Assembly: GCF_002959775.1 (NCBI RefSeq)
Contig: NZ_PPCX01000002.1
Span: 248,001 to 312,000 of the forward strand
DNA: 64,000 nucleotides
Reading direction: 5' to 3'
From: Veillonella rogosae JCM 15642
GTDB lineage: Bacteria > Bacillota > Negativicutes > Veillonellales > Veillonellaceae
Both the position numbers and the translations under genes were made by a program. The notes under the pieces were generated by a model. It did not search any database. It worked only from the letters and a program-made list of their open reading frames with translations, and had not been told where the DNA came from. Below, piece after piece: positions 28,049 to 38,938 of this stretch (positions within the stretch are counted from its first letter, which is position 1; each line of letters begins with the position of its first letter).

Positions 28049-28083
28049 TTTAGGTATACAATCTGAAATAGTAAAAATATAGC

Positions 28084-28123
28084 AAAAGCTCTTATCCATT
28101 ATTAATAGATAAGAGCTTTTTTT
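28084..28123 (+). terminator. intrinsic terminator after the aminopeptidase gene
   Basis: 13-bp stem (28084-28096 with 28108-28120), 11-base loop, then seven T residues in total; the A run on the left also serves the minus strand gene at 28148. Confidence 0.9.
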
Positions 28124-28147
28124 GTAATAATATGCTTTTATAGTTTA

Positions 28148-28627
28148 TCATACGGTAATATGTAAAGTCCGTCCTGTAGGTTTATATTCAATAATTTCTA
28201 CACCTGCTGTTTTTAGCATCCGTTTAGATGCCTTAACCTCTTTTGTATCCTTGTAAAGATCATCTCGGTAGATAACAGCTTTAATGCCACTTTGAATGAT
28301 GGCTTTTGCACATTCATTACAAGGGAATAGTGTTACATATATTTTAGAACCTTCTAAAGAACCGCCCCGATAATTAAGTATGGCATTGAGTTCGCTATGT
28401 ACAGTATAGAAATATTTATTATCATCTGCTGTATCGCGTTCCCATGTGAAATCATCATCACTACAATTTAAAGGCATACCATTATAGCCAATGGATAAGA
28501 TTTTATTATCATTGCTAACGATGCATGCACCTACTTGTGTATTAGGATCTTTAGAACGTTGTGCTGCCAAAATGGCAACGCCCATGAAGTATTCATCCCA
28601 AGAAATATAATCGCTACGTTTTGCCAT
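28148..28627 (-). CDS. dCMP deaminase family protein (ComEB-like)
   Basis: 159 residues, cytidine/deoxycytidylate deaminase fold. The zinc site is complete: H77 and E79 in HSELNAI (serine replaces the usual alanine), C103 and C106 in PCNECAK. The enzyme family turns dCMP into dUMP for dTTP synthesis; in Bacillus the homologue sits in the com region as comEB, and here too it is near comEA-comEC, though separated by the aminopeptidase gene. Start follows AGTGAGGTAATT. Cytosolic; whether it has any role in competence is not shown. Confidence 0.88.
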   Translation of the reverse strand: MAKRSDYISWDEYFMGVAILAAQRSKDPNTQVGACIVSNDNKILSIGYNGMPLNCSDDDFTWERDTADDNKYFYTVHSELNAILNYRGGSLEGSKIYVTLFPCNECAKAIIQSGIKAVIYRDDLYKDTKEVKASKRMLKTAGVEIIEYKPTGRTLHITV

Positions 28628-28645
28628 AATTACCTCACTTAAAAA

Positions 28646-28679
28646 TAAGCCCCCTTCTACCTATGTAGTTGGGGGCTTA
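28646..28679 (-). terminator. intrinsic terminator after leuS
   Basis: 9-bp GC-rich stem (TAAGCCCCC / GGGGGCTTA) with a further 4-bp stem inside (CTAC / GTAG), then TTATTTTTAAG on the minus strand. Confidence 0.85.
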
Positions 28680-28703
28680 CATTATTAAACGAATAGAATA
28701 TCG

Positions 28704-31172
28704 TTATTTAACAACGATATTTACAAGTTTACCAGGAACATAAATAACTTTTACGATATTTTTACCTTCCGTAAACTCTTGAACACGGCTAGATTCTTTA
28801 GCCATTGTTTCTAATTCTTCTTTCGTAATATTTACGGAAACAGTAAGTTTATCACGAACTTTACCATTTACTTGCAATACTACTTCTACTTCGTCTACTA
28901 CAAGAGCAGATTCTTCGTATACAGGCCAGTTTTCAGTATGGATGGATGTAGTTTCACCCAATTCATGCCACAACTCTTCTGTAATATGAGGGACGAATGG
29001 TGCTAAAAGAAGTAATAAGGAACGAGTCAATTCATTAGCCAAAGCGCTATTGATTGTTTCAGCTTTGTCCTTATGAGCATACATAGCATTTACAAGTTCC
29101 ATGATAGCAGAAATAGCTGTATTGAAGTTAAAGTTGTTATCCAGATCTTCTGTAACTTTTTTGATAACGCGGTGTAACTCACGACGCAATGCGAATTCGT
29201 CTTTTGTAAGTTCACCAGTTACATTTTTCTTACCTTCTTCGTTGTACGCATCAACAATACGCCATACACGACCTAAGAAACGATAAGAGCCTTCAACACC
29301 TTGGTCGGACCAATCAAGGTCACGATCTACAGGAGCCGCAAATAGAATGAACAAGCGTGCCGTATCTGCACCATAAGTATTGATAATTTCTTCAGGAGAA
29401 ACTACATTACCTTTGGATTTAGACATTTTGCTGCCTTCTTTAAGTACCATACCTTGTGTTAACAAACCACGGAATGGTTCACTAGCTTCGATAAGACCTA
29501 AATCGTGAATAACTTTCACAAAGAATCGAGAGTACAGCAAGTGCAAAATAGCATGTTCAATACCACCGATATATTGGTCTACATTCATCCAGTAGTTAGC
29601 AATTTTTTTATCGAATGGAGCTTGGTCATTTTTCGCATCTGCATAGCGTAAGAAGTACCAAGAGGAGTCGATGAAAGTATCCATTGTATCTGTTTCACGA
29701 TGTGCTGGACCACCACATTTAGGGCATGTAGTGTGCAAGAAACTTTCAGATGTAGCCAATGGAGATACGGCACCAGATTCAAATGTAACATCCTCTGGCA
29801 AGCGTACTGGCAACTCTTCTTCAGGAACGAGTTGTTCACCACATTTTTCACAGTATACTACAGGAATTGGCACGCCCCAATAACGTTGACGAGAAATCAA
29901 CCAGTCACGAAGACGGAAGTTTACTTTACCTTCACCAATGCCTCGCTCATTAAGTGCAGCTGTAATATTTTTACGAGCCTCTTCAGATGTTTGGTCATTA
30001 AATTCACCAGAGTTAACTAGGATACCATCTTCATGGTACCATTCTTGCCATTTTTCAAGGCTATATTCTTCACCTTCACGAGCAACAACTTGTTTAATAG
30101 GCAAATCATATTTATGAGCAAATTCCCAGTCCCGTTCATCATGTGCAGGGGAACCCATTACAGCACCAGTACCATAGTCTACTAATACATAGTTTGCAAT
30201 CCAAACTGGAACTTGTTCACCAGACATAGGATTTACTGCATAGGAACCAGTAAACATACCTTCTTTAGGTGTATCTGTAGATGTACGATCGATGTCGCTC
30301 ATATTGCGCATACGCGTAATGAAAGCTTCTAATTCAGCTTTATTAGGAGCATTTTCAATAATGCGTTCTACATATGGATGTTCAGGAGCCAATACAACAT
30401 AGCTTACGCCATAAATCGTATCCACACGAGTTGTATATACAGCTACACGTTCATTAATGGATGGTACTTCGAAGGAGAATTCTGTACCTTCAGAGCGGCC
30501 AATCCAGTTTTTTTGCATCAATTTAACGCGTTGTGGCCAGTGATCAAGAGTATCCAAATCAGTTAACAAGCGATCCGCATATTCAGTGATGCGCAAGAAC
30601 CATTGAGACAAATCTTTTTTCTCAACAGTATTGTCACAACGCCAGCAAGCGCCGTCGATTACTTGTTCATTTGCCAATACAGTATGGCACGTTTCACACC
30701 AGTTTACTTTAGCTTCTTTTTTGTATGCTAAGCCTTTTTTATAAAACTGTTGGAAGAACCATTGCGTCCATTTGTAGTAATCTTCTTTGCAAGTTGCTAC
30801 TTCGCGGTCCCAGTCGTAGGACAAACCAAGTGCTTTTTGTTGCAATTTCATGTTCTCGATGTTATCAAGAGTCCATGTTTTAGGTGCAATACCATGCTTG
30901 ATAGCCGCATTTTCTGCAGGCATACCAAAGGAGTCCCACCCCATTGGATGCAACACGTTAAAGCCCTTCATTTTTTTGAAACGAGCTACTACATCACCAA
31001 TGGAATAGTTACGCACGTGACCCATGTGTAAATTACCAGATGGGTACGGAAACATTTCTAATACATAGTATTTTTCTTTAGATTCATCGTATTCTGTTTT
31101 AAATGTATTGTTATCTTCCCAATACTGTTGCCACTTTTTCTCAAGATCTTGGGCTACATATTTTTCGTTCAT
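28704..31172 (-). CDS. leuS: leucyl-tRNA synthetase
   Basis: 822 residues, bacterial type. It charges tRNA-Leu. Class I signatures are present: [16 protein letters not shown] (HIGH site) near 43 and [10 protein letters not shown] (KMSKS) near 580. Zinc-type cysteine pairs (CETC...CWRC near 160-178 and CEKC...CPKC near 450-490), the CP1 editing domain with the conserved threonine-rich TSTDTPKEG, and the C-terminal anticodon-binding helices follow. Start follows AGGAGGCTCCTAC. It has its own promoter (31231-31259); I found no T-box in its short leader. Confidence 0.97.
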   Translation of the reverse strand: MNEKYVAQDLEKKWQQYWEDNNTFKTEYDESKEKYYVLEMFPYPSGNLHMGHVRNYSIGDVVARFKKMKGFNVLHPMGWDSFGMPAENAAIKHGIAPKTWTLDNIENMKLQQKALGLSYDWDREVATCKEDYYKWTQWFFQQFYKKGLAYKKEAKVNWCETCHTVLANEQVIDGACWRCDNTVEKKDLSQWFLRITEYADRLLTDLDTLDHWPQRVKLMQKNWIGRSEGTEFSFEVPSINERVAVYTTRVDTIYGVSYVVLAPEHPYVERIIENAPNKAELEAFITRMRNMSDIDRTSTDTPKEGMFTGSYAVNPMSGEQVPVWIANYVLVDYGTGAVMGSPAHDERDWEFAHKYDLPIKQVVAREGEEYSLEKWQEWYHEDGILVNSGEFNDQTSEEARKNITAALNERGIGEGKVNFRLRDWLISRQRYWGVPIPVVYCEKCGEQLVPEEELPVRLPEDVTFESGAVSPLATSESFLHTTCPKCGGPAHRETDTMDTFIDSSWYFLRYADAKNDQAPFDKKIANYWMNVDQYIGGIEHAILHLLYSRFFVKVIHDLGLIEASEPFRGLLTQGMVLKEGSKMSKSKGNVVSPEEIINTYGADTARLFILFAAPVDRDLDWSDQGVEGSYRFLGRVWRIVDAYNEEGKKNVTGELTKDEFALRRELHRVIKKVTEDLDNNFNFNTAISAIMELVNAMYAHKDKAETINSALANELTRSLLLLLAPFVPHITEELWHELGETTSIHTENWPVYEESALVVDEVEVVLQVNGKVRDKLTVSVNITKEELETMAKESSRVQEFTEGKNIVKVIYVPGKLVNIVVK

Positions 31173-31230
31173 GTAGGAGCCTCCTCATATGGACAACCTC
31201 ATTAGTTGCCGTTTTATAATCAATGTTTTT

Positions 31231-31259
31231 ATTTTACTACTTCAAGTAAAAGCAGTCAA
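31231..31259 (-). promoter_or_regulatory. leuS promoter
   Basis: On the minus strand TTGACT (31254-31259) and TAAAAT (31231-31236) with 17-base spacing. It lies directly after the stop of the GH18 gene. Confidence 0.7.
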
Positions 31260-31262
31260 ACA

Positions 31263-32867
31263 CTAGCGTTTTACTACTTGTACAGATTTTGATAAGCGTT
31301 TTTTCTCTGCCTTAGCTTCTTCAGCTTGACGTTTTTTCTCAGCTTTTGCTTGTTCAGCTTCTTCTTTAGCTTTTCGTTTTGCTGCTTCTTTTTCTTCTTT
31401 AGCCTTGCGTTTCGCTTCTGCTTTAGCAGCTTTAGCCTTTTCTTTTTCCTCTAAGCGCAGTTTGTATTGTTCAAGCTTAGTTAATGGTTTTGTTTCCTCT
31501 ACTACAGGTTCAGGAATATCTACGGTATCGGATTTAGGAATGCCACGACCTAAGTCTTTACCTTGAATCATAGCGATAGTAGATTCGTCTTCAAAACCTT
31601 TACGCCATGCAGCAAAACCACCGAGCTGTAATTCTTTTACAAGGTCTAATTTTAAGCCTAAAGAAGTATTATCTTCAAACCAGATACGGTCAGAACCAGA
31701 GCCAGTTGGGATAGATAAATAATATAATTTTAATCGATCATCCCAGGTCATTTTATCTTTGTGGTTTGTAAAGTAAGTACCAGTATTCTTCATAGCCAAT
31801 GTTTCGCCCTTAGCATAGCCATTTGTATCATGCCATAAGCGCATGTAGAATGGTACACCAAGCACTAACTTATGAGATGGAACCTCGGAAAGCATTCTTT
31901 CAGTATGGTTACGAACCCAAGGATAACTTGCTACAGGACCAGCTGTAGTACTCTTAGCCCATGTTTCGTCATAAGCCATAAGAACCACATAGTCTACGGA
32001 ATTAGCAAAGGCACTGCGGTTATACACCAAAGACCATTCAGGACTATCAGAATACCCCGTTACATCGATAGATGTTTTAATATTGTATTGGTGTAGATGG
32101 TTAGACAAATACGCTACAAAAGTTGTTAAACGATCGCGGTCAGCATAGTCGATATTTTCAAAGTCGAAGTTATAACCATCAAAACCATAAATATAAGCAT
32201 ATTGAACAAGATTATGAGCATATTTTTTCCATACTGATTGGTCTGCTAAAATGCCACTTGTAAAGTCTGGATCAAAACGATTCGTAATCAATGGCCATAC
32301 GTGGTAACCCTTACCTTTATAGGCATTAACATAATCAATGTTTACATTTGGGCTAGCCTCAAGACCTAAACTATGTAATTTAAACCAGCTAGGGGAAATG
32401 ATGTTATCCCCACTCGTATTAAGTTTAGCTTGGTATGGTGCCCCCTCTGTAGGCCATGGGTCAAATGCCCAAGACAATGGAGTTTGCAATGTATAAGGGG
32501 CTTTTACCGTTGAAGCTTGCGAAGCAGGACCTAATGTTAATTGTCCATTAGTTTTTGTATAACTAACACCAAGCATTGCTGGATCAGACTCGATATCAAC
32601 ATAGGTAATACCATTTTGTTTAGTAATAGGCAATTTAACGGGTTCACCAACGGCTGATGGATTTAATACAACCATATTACCTTGTAATTCTGTTTGAGGC
32701 ACATACACCGTATATGCTGTTTTATATTGATTTGCTTCGTAATGACGCGTTGTTGTCGCTAGAAATTGTTCTAACGGTACCAATACCTCTGCCTGTACGG
32801 CAGTCGTAGATAATGCAGACATTACTAAAGCTGTTAATGATTTTAAAATAGTAGATTTGCGAATCAT
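31263..32867 (-). CDS. secreted GH18 glycoside hydrolase with stalk-like N-domain and basic coiled tail
   Basis: 534 residues. A signal peptide ends near AQA26. Residues 27-115 look like a copper-amine-oxidase-N type envelope domain (VLVPLEQFL ... YVDIESDPAMLGVSYTKTNGQLTLG). A GH18 barrel follows, with the catalytic signature FDGYNFDFEN at 229-238 (acid E237) and MAYDETW near 304. This barrel resembles spore cortex and coat glucosaminidases such as SleL/YaaH. The last ~85 residues are a Lys/Glu/Ala-rich helix, unusual for GH18. It probably cleaves GlcNAc linkages, perhaps in peptidoglycan, outside the inner membrane. Confidence 0.82.
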   Translation of the reverse strand: MIRKSTILKSLTALVMSALSTTAVQAEVLVPLEQFLATTTRHYEANQYKTAYTVYVPQTELQGNMVVLNPSAVGEPVKLPITKQNGITYVDIESDPAMLGVSYTKTNGQLTLGPASQASTVKAPYTLQTPLSWAFDPWPTEGAPYQAKLNTSGDNIISPSWFKLHSLGLEASPNVNIDYVNAYKGKGYHVWPLITNRFDPDFTSGILADQSVWKKYAHNLVQYAYIYGFDGYNFDFENIDYADRDRLTTFVAYLSNHLHQYNIKTSIDVTGYSDSPEWSLVYNRSAFANSVDYVVLMAYDETWAKSTTAGPVASYPWVRNHTERMLSEVPSHKLVLGVPFYMRLWHDTNGYAKGETLAMKNTGTYFTNHKDKMTWDDRLKLYYLSIPTGSGSDRIWFEDNTSLGLKLDLVKELQLGGFAAWRKGFEDESTIAMIQGKDLGRGIPKSDTVDIPEPVVEETKPLTKLEQYKLRLEEKEKAKAAKAEAKRKAKEEKEAAKRKAKEEAEQAKAEKKRQAEEAKAEKKRLSKSVQVVKR

Positions 32868-32951
32868 GTACTCTCCTAACTCTAGTTCCCATACTGGGAT
32901 ACAATATCAATCTCTATATTATACCATATTATATAGAGTTCATCTCTTTTC

Positions 32952-32980
32952 TTGCATGAAGAGTGTATGTAATTTATAAT
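32952..32980 (+). promoter_or_regulatory. lgt promoter
   Basis: TTGCAT (32952-32957) and TATAAT (32975-32980) with 17-base spacing, about 40 bases upstream of the lgt ribosome binding site. Confidence 0.75.
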
Positions 32981-33023
32981 TTAATTTATGTACTAATAAA
33001 AATTATCACATAAGGAGTTTCAT

Positions 33024-33848
33024 ATGCATCAATATTTATTTTTTATAGGGGACTTCCCCATTAGAGCCTACGGCGTTATGTTGGCCTTGGCTATCATCTG
33101 CGGCGCCTCAGTGGCGTATGTACTGTTAAAGAAAGATGGTCGTGGTTGGCATGAGCACATCATTGATTTCTCCATTACAGTTGCTGTAGCAGGCCTCATC
33201 GGTGCTCGCCTATGGGACGTATTCTTCTTTGACTGGGATTATTATGGTAATCATTTATTAGAAATCCCCTTCGTTTGGCAAGGTGGTATGGCTATCCAAG
33301 GTGGTGTTGTACTAGGTACAATTGCGGGCTACTGGTATCTTCGTAAGAACAATATCGACTTCTGGGCCTTTGCCGATCTATTTGCACCAGCATTGATTTT
33401 GGCACAATCTGTAGGCCGTATGGCAAATCTTTTAAACGGCGATGCTTTCGGTCATCCTACGGGTGGTAATTATGGTATTATCTATCCTGAAAGTACCCTT
33501 GCGTACCGCACCTACGGCAATCAACCACTATGGCCTGCGGAAGTATGGGAAGGTCAGATCGATATTCTTATCTTTGTTGCCCTTTTATTATTTGGTTCCT
33601 TCAAACATGCTAAAGGTCAAGTATTTGTCCTATACGCTATTCTCTACTCTACAGCTCGTTTCTTCTTAGAGTTCTTGCGTGGCGATTATGTTAATCTAAC
33701 ATTAGGTTTAAAATCTGCTCAAATGACTAGCCTCGTAGCAATCATTGTGGGCATCTGTGTATTTATCTATCTAGGATATCTAGAAAAGAAAAATCAAACA
33801 GTAACTGTTGCTACAGAGCCAACAGTTAAAGCCAAAAAGCGTAAATAA
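33024..33848 (+). CDS. lgt: prolipoprotein diacylglyceryl transferase
   Basis: 274 residues, polytopic inner-membrane enzyme that adds diacylglycerol to the lipobox cysteine of prolipoproteins. Family features: IRAYGVMLALAI near the start, GARLWDVFFFDW, the QGGMAIQGGVVLGT loop and the signature SVGRMANLLNGDAFGHPT near 130-147, ending with a lysine-rich tail. Start follows AAGGAGTTTCAT. It is a single-gene unit with its own promoter and terminator. Confidence 0.95.
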   Translation: MHQYLFFIGDFPIRAYGVMLALAIICGASVAYVLLKKDGRGWHEHIIDFSITVAVAGLIGARLWDVFFFDWDYYGNHLLEIPFVWQGGMAIQGGVVLGTIAGYWYLRKNNIDFWAFADLFAPALILAQSVGRMANLLNGDAFGHPTGGNYGIIYPESTLAYRTYGNQPLWPAEVWEGQIDILIFVALLLFGSFKHAKGQVFVLYAILYSTARFFLEFLRGDYVNLTLGLKSAQMTSLVAIIVGICVFIYLGYLEKKNQTVTVATEPTVKAKKRK

Positions 33849-33861
33849 GACAGTAAATAAT

Positions 33862-33900
33862 AAAATCCTTCATTCCTAGGTATGTGAATGAAGGATTTTT
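33862..33900. terminator. intrinsic terminator after lgt
   Basis: 14-bp perfect stem (33862-33875 with 33886-33899), 10-base loop, T run on the plus strand. The A run on the other side may also help end trmFO, although that gene stops 80 bases away. Confidence 0.88.
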
Positions 33901-33978
33901 TATGTAAGTTATAATTTACGATCGACCTATCAAGTACGATTGACCGAACAAGCTAGATTAATACACAAAAACTTTATC

Positions 33979-35295
33979 TTATAAATTTTCTTTAGCTTTT
34001 AATGCATCCAGCTCTTCTAATGCTCGATTAGCAATCAATGCATTTTTCTCTTTTTTCTTACGCACTTTTTGAGGCCATGGATCCATGATGCCAAAGTTGA
34101 CATTCATCGGTTGGAAGTTAGAGCCTTCGTATTTAGAAATATAGTGGCTGAGAGAGCCGATCGCCGTAGTTTTAGGGAAATCAATAAATGAGCGTTCCGC
34201 TAAATAACGTTCTACTTGAAGACCTACCATGAGACCACTCGCAGCAGATTCTAAATACCCTTCTACGCCTGTCATTTGACCAGCGAAGAATAGGCGTGGT
34301 TCCTTTTTAAGTTGGAATGCATGATTCAATAACTCAGGAGAGTTAATATATGTATTGCGGTGCATGACGCCATAACGGATAAATTCAGCATTTTCAAGAC
34401 CTGGAATCATACCAAATACGCGCTTTTGTTCGCCCCATTTTAAATGAGTTTGGAAGCCTACCAAGTTAAACATGGTGCCTTCTTTATTCTCCTTACGCAA
34501 TTGTACTACTGCATAAGATTCCTCATTAGTCCGTTTATCTACTAAACCAACTGGTTTAAGTGGACCATAGCGCAATGTATCTTCCCCACGGCTAGCCATA
34601 ATTTCTACGGGCATACAACCTTCAAAGTAAATTTCCTTTTCAAAATCCTTTGGTTGCACAGCTTCAGCCGTAGTGAGTTCATGCCAGAATGCTTTATATT
34701 CCTCTTCTGTCATAGGACAGTTAAGGTAATCTGCATCGCCCTTGTCGTAACGAGATGCGGCAAATACTTTGTCATAATTTAAAGATTCTGCCGTAACAAT
34801 AGGCGCTGCTGCATCGTAGAAGTAAAAACCTGTTTCACCTGTTAAGGCTTTAATCTTATCTCCTAATGCTTCAGACGTAAGTGGACCTGAAGCAAAGATT
34901 ACAGTGCCTTCAGCAGGAATCTCAGTTACCTCTTCATTGTGAACTGTAATATTAGGATGTCCCTTTACCTTCTTCGTCACCATTTCACTAAACAAATGAC
35001 GATCAACGGCCAAGGCACCACCGGCAGGTACAGCAGTTGCATCAGCACATTCCATAATAAGAGAACCTAAACGACGCATTTCTTCTTTTAAAAGACCTAC
35101 TGCATTTTCAATATTGCCAGCTCGCAAGGAGTTACTACATACGAGCTCTGCAAATTGATCTGTTTGGTGCGCAGGAGAACTCTTCAGGGGGCGCATTTCA
35201 TATAAGTCTACATGAATGCCACGATTAGCGAGTTGCCAAGCCGCCTCAGAACCTGCTAGGCCCGCACCAATAACAATAACATTTTTATTATTCAA
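33979..35295 (-). CDS. trmFO: methylenetetrahydrofolate-tRNA (uracil-54-C5) methyltransferase
   Basis: 438 residues, folate- and FAD-dependent enzyme making m5U54 in the tRNA T-loop. Visible: FAD motif [19 protein letters not shown] at 8-26, YEMRP, the SNSLR block, and the near C-terminal [20 protein letters not shown]. The start is TTG at 35295, inside the 3' end of topA (8-base overlap), with GAGGAAACAACAG before it, so it is translationally coupled to topA as in many Firmicutes. Confidence 0.96.
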   Translation of the reverse strand: MNNKNVIVIGAGLAGSEAAWQLANRGIHVDLYEMRPLKSSPAHQTDQFAELVCSNSLRAGNIENAVGLLKEEMRRLGSLIMECADATAVPAGGALAVDRHLFSEMVTKKVKGHPNITVHNEEVTEIPAEGTVIFASGPLTSEALGDKIKALTGETGFYFYDAAAPIVTAESLNYDKVFAASRYDKGDADYLNCPMTEEEYKAFWHELTTAEAVQPKDFEKEIYFEGCMPVEIMASRGEDTLRYGPLKPVGLVDKRTNEESYAVVQLRKENKEGTMFNLVGFQTHLKWGEQKRVFGMIPGLENAEFIRYGVMHRNTYINSPELLNHAFQLKKEPRLFFAGQMTGVEGYLESAASGLMVGLQVERYLAERSFIDFPKTTAIGSLSHYISKYEGSNFQPMNVNFGIMDPWPQKVRKKKEKNALIANRALEELDALKAKENL

Positions 35296-37714
35296 CTGTT
35301 GTTTCCTCTTTTTTAGCTTTGCTAGACTTTTTAGCTCCTTTAGATTCTTTAGATTCTTTAGATTTTTTAGATTCTTTAGAATCTTTAGACTCTTTTACAG
35401 TTTCTTCAGTAGCTTCGCTTTTTTTCTTTCTTGTTTTCTTTGGTGGTCTAGTTGGACATGTTTCATTGGAACAGAACTTTTTAGTTGTACCATTTTTATA
35501 TGTCTTTTCAACCATAATAGAACCACATGTTTCACAGAAATCATGGGTTGGTTTATCCCATAATGTAAAGTCACATTGTGGATATCGATTACAGCCGTAG
35601 AATAGACGACCTCGACGAGACTTACGCTCTACGATTTCCCCTTCCTTACATTTAGGGCAAGTTACACCTGTACCTACTGTAATAGGTTTAGTATTTTTAC
35701 ATTCTGGGAAGTTAGAACATGCTAGGAACTTACCATAGCGACCAAATTTATATACCATTGGGCTATTGCAAAGTTCACAAGTTTCATCACTTTCCATAGA
35801 TGCAATTTCAATGCGATCTACATCGCTCGCATCTTCTAACTCCTGAGCAAATACTTCGTAGAAGTCAGATAGTACTTTTACATACGTATCCTTACCAGAT
35901 GCAATTGCATCAAGCTCTTCTTCAAGGTCTCGCGTAAAGCCAGTATTGATGATCTTTTCAAAGTAGGCTATCAAGAAGTCTACCACCACAAAGCCTAACT
36001 CTGTTGGAACAAATTGTTTATTCGTATTCTCTACATAGTTACGACTAACGATAGTATCTAAAATTGGTGCATACGTACTAGGACGACCAATACCGAGTTC
36101 TTCTAGTGTTTTGATAAGACTCGCCTCAGAGTAACGAGGAGGTGGTTGCGTGAAATGTTGTTCAGGCAATACCTCTACCGTATGGGCTACATCATTCTTT
36201 TTAAGCCCGGGCAATTGAGGAGCATCCTCTTTTTTTACATCTTCATAAACGGCGCTAAAGCCAGGGAAGATAACACGAGAGCCTGTCGCTTTAAATGTGT
36301 AATCATTTTGAACAGTCAACTCAATGGTTGTAGATTCATTTTGTTGTGGTGCCATTTGGCTCGCCATAAAACGATTCCAAATTAACGTATACAGCTTAAG
36401 TTCATCACGACTCAAGAATGGCTCAACCATCTTAGGTGTTAACTCGAGAGATGTGGGACGAATTGCTTCGTGTGCATCTTGAGCAGAACCTTTTGAACCG
36501 TACACATTTGGTTTAGACGGATAATAGTCTTCCCCATAATTGCGAAGGATAAAGTCCTTAGCCGTTTCTTGCATCTCTTTAGAGATACGCGTAGAGTCTG
36601 TACGCATGTACGTAATCAAACCTACGTGACCATAGGAACCGATTTCAAGACCTTCGTAAAGATGTTGTGCAATCATCATGGTACGCTTCGCACCAAAGTT
36701 CAATTTACGCACACCATCTTGTTGCAACGTAGACGTTGTAAACGGAGGTGCCGCTTTACGAGAACGCTTGCGCTTCTCAATATTTCTCACTACTGCATCG
36801 GCTCCACCAATAGCATCTACTACGGCTTGTGCTTCACTTTCAGTAGTAATATCGATTTTTTCACCTTTAATATGAGTTAATTCTGCTGTGAAAGCCTCTT
36901 TTTTAGGTGTTTCAAAATTGCCTTCAATAGTCCAATATTCTTGTGGAACGAAAGCTTGAATTTCTCGCTCTCTTTCACAGATAAGTCGAACTGCAACGGA
37001 TTGCACACGACCTGCACTAAGGCCTTTACAAACCTTTTTCCATAACAAAGGACTCAATTTATAGCCTACGATACGGTCTAATACACGGCGTGCTTGTTGG
37101 GCATCAACCATGTTCATATCGATAGTACGTGGAGATTCTAAGGCCTCTGCTACGGCATTTTTAGTAATCTCATTGAACGTAATACGACATGTAGATGTAG
37201 GATCTACATTTAGAATGTACGCTAAATGCCAAGAAATAGCTTCCCCTTCGCGGTCAGGGTCAGTTGCGAGCAATACGGCACTACTTTCATCGGCGTAGGA
37301 AACGAGTTCATCAATAACCTTTTTACGAGTTACCAAATTACTATAACGGGGCGTAAAATCATGTTCGATATCGATGCCCATTTGAGACTTTGGTAAATCT
37401 CGTAAGTGGCCCATACTCGCCTTTACAACATAGTTAGGACCTAAGAATTTTTCAATTGTTTTAGATTTAGCAGGAGACTCTACGATAACCAACACTTTGC
37501 CATCAGGTTTATAAACTCGTGGTTCCCGTTGCTCTGGTGGCACGGACGTTTGTAGTACAGATTTATCCCGTACAATACCCATGGGAGTAAGGGCTTCTTT
37601 TGCAACCCTACGCTTTATCGTAGTACTCTCTTTCTTAGTACTTTTCTTTTTAGTATCTTTACTAGTACTAGCTGCTTTCGGCTCGCCAATAACGATTGAT
37701 CGTTTAATGGACAA
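35288..37714 (-). CDS. topA: DNA topoisomerase I with N-terminal extension
   Basis: 808 residues from a TTG at 37714, chosen because AGGAG lies 8 bases before it; the GTG at 37723 is too close to that site. It relaxes negative supercoils. The TOPRIM strand [11 protein letters not shown] starts near residue 73, whereas most TopA proteins reach it within about ten residues, so 70 mostly basic residues ([10 protein letters not shown]...) are extra. The catalytic tyrosine is in [13 protein letters not shown] (Y369). Three C4 zinc fingers follow (CELC...CSNFPEC, CPKC...CNRYPQC, CETC...CSNETC), then a Lys/Ser/Glu tail built on a 9-bp repeat. It overlaps dprA by 11 bases. Confidence 0.96.
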   Translation of the reverse strand: MSIKRSIVIGEPKAASTSKDTKKKSTKKESTTIKRRVAKEALTPMGIVRDKSVLQTSVPPEQREPRVYKPDGKVLVIVESPAKSKTIEKFLGPNYVVKASMGHLRDLPKSQMGIDIEHDFTPRYSNLVTRKKVIDELVSYADESSAVLLATDPDREGEAISWHLAYILNVDPTSTCRITFNEITKNAVAEALESPRTIDMNMVDAQQARRVLDRIVGYKLSPLLWKKVCKGLSAGRVQSVAVRLICEREREIQAFVPQEYWTIEGNFETPKKEAFTAELTHIKGEKIDITTESEAQAVVDAIGGADAVVRNIEKRKRSRKAAPPFTTSTLQQDGVRKLNFGAKRTMMIAQHLYEGLEIGSYGHVGLITYMRTDSTRISKEMQETAKDFILRNYGEDYYPSKPNVYGSKGSAQDAHEAIRPTSLELTPKMVEPFLSRDELKLYTLIWNRFMASQMAPQQNESTTIELTVQNDYTFKATGSRVIFPGFSAVYEDVKKEDAPQLPGLKKNDVAHTVEVLPEQHFTQPPPRYSEASLIKTLEELGIGRPSTYAPILDTIVSRNYVENTNKQFVPTELGFVVVDFLIAYFEKIINTGFTRDLEEELDAIASGKDTYVKVLSDFYEVFAQELEDASDVDRIEIASMESDETCELCNSPMVYKFGRYGKFLACSNFPECKNTKPITVGTGVTCPKCKEGEIVERKSRRGRLFYGCNRYPQCDFTLWDKPTHDFCETCGSIMVEKTYKNGTTKKFCSNETCPTRPPKKTRKKKSEATEETVKESKDSKESKKSKESKESKGAKKSSKAKKEETTVE
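35330..35392 (-). repeat. seven imperfect 9-bp repeats in the topA 3' end
   Basis: In the coding sense the unit is NNN-TCT-AAA (E/D/K/G-S-K triplets; one unit has GCT). The tract codes for part of the C-terminal basic tail, where copy number can change by slippage without shifting frame. Confidence 0.85.
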
Positions 37715-38930
37715 GTATATCACTCCTAGTCATATTAATATAGCCTCTCGGCGGATGATTCTCTATAGCCCCTTCCATTTCTAACTCTAGTAATAAGGGC
37801 TGCAGTTGTTGTAATGGAATAGAGGTCGCTTTCAAAATATCACTAACCGTGATACAACGATCATGAGGTATTTCGCTCAAGATTACACTCCTATCCACAT
37901 TAAAGCTTAACATAGAGAGCCCTTGTGTATCAACACCCTGAGTATTATTCGCCATTTGATTACTATCTTTTACACCCATAGTATCTCTTTTATTTGGTGG
38001 TGAAAGTTTTTCTTCAGTACTAAACATATCTCGCAATGTTAAATGATATTCCTTAACGACGTCCTCATAACCAGTTAATACAAAGGCTCCATTACGCATG
38101 AGGAATTTATTGCCATCTGCCGTATGGTCTAATAAATTACAAGGCACCACAAATACATCTCGCCCTTCGCTAACAGCCATATCAGCTGTAATTAATGATC
38201 CACTACTTGCTTTTGCCTCTACTACGATTACACCTCTACTAAGGCCGCTAATGATACGATTTCGAGCGGGGAAATGTTTAGCAGATGGTGGCGTACCAGG
38301 TGGGTATTCAGATATAAGCAAACCATTGTTTTGTAAGATTCGATCAAATAATTTTGTATTCTCTCGTGGATATGCTATGTCTAGGCCGCAACCCATGACC
38401 ACAATACCGTATCCCTGACTCGCCAATAAGCCTTCATGACCATGAGTGTCTATACCACGAGCCCCGCCACTGACGATAATAGTGCTGTATTTGCCGAGCT
38501 CTTTACCAAGCATTCTCGCCACATTGCGTCCATACAACGAGCATCGCCGTGCCCCTACAAGAGCAATCCGATTTAGCCGTTTATCTAAAAGTGCTCTATT
38601 ACCTCGCATAAACAATATAGCCGGTGGATTATAAATATGGTTCAAAATAGATGGAAAATCTTTATCTAAAAAGGTAGTAACATCCATCTTATATTCGTTT
38701 ATTTTATGAATTATATAATCTAACTTTTCATCCTTAGCCGATGATGCTATAGCACGTTTATCAGCGTTAGAAATATGTGTATAAGGCTTTAAATTTTCAA
38801 CCCTCTTAACGGCTTGCCAAGCATCATAGGGCGACCCAAAATCCTCTATGAAACGCCGTACATATGTGGCTCCCACATTATATAAACTTTGCAAGCCAGC
38901 AATATAAATAGTATCATCATATCTAGTCAT
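37704..38930 (-). CDS. dprA: DNA processing protein DprA
   Basis: 408 residues. DprA binds incoming single-stranded DNA and loads RecA during transformation. Parts: an N-terminal helix-hairpin/SAM-like region (about 1-90), the Rossmann core with VGARRCSLYG, VSGGARGIDTHGHEG, MGCGLDIAYPRENTKLF, ARNRIISGLS and GSLITADMAVSEGRDVFVVP, and a C-terminal winged helix (SDILKATSIPLQQLQPLLLELEMEGAI). Between core and winged helix lies a low-complexity linker of about 50 residues. Start follows AGGTGTAAAG. It precedes topA with an 11-base overlap. Confidence 0.95.
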   Translation of the reverse strand: MTRYDDTIYIAGLQSLYNVGATYVRRFIEDFGSPYDAWQAVKRVENLKPYTHISNADKRAIASSAKDEKLDYIIHKINEYKMDVTTFLDKDFPSILNHIYNPPAILFMRGNRALLDKRLNRIALVGARRCSLYGRNVARMLGKELGKYSTIIVSGGARGIDTHGHEGLLASQGYGIVVMGCGLDIAYPRENTKLFDRILQNNGLLISEYPPGTPPSAKHFPARNRIISGLSRGVIVVEAKASSGSLITADMAVSEGRDVFVVPCNLLDHTADGNKFLMRNGAFVLTGYEDVVKEYHLTLRDMFSTEEKLSPPNKRDTMGVKDSNQMANNTQGVDTQGLSMLSFNVDRSVILSEIPHDRCITVSDILKATSIPLQQLQPLLLELEMEGAIENHPPRGYINMTRSDILVH

Positions 38931-38938
38931 CTTTACAC

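Noticed and set aside
31173-31260. T-box leader for leuS
   Set aside because: The leader is about 60 bases and has no T-box sequence or terminator.
35216-35600. Plus-strand open frames rich in Phe, Leu, Asp and Ser
   Set aside because: They are the antisense image of the low-complexity Lys/Ser/Glu tail of topA and overlap its coding strand.
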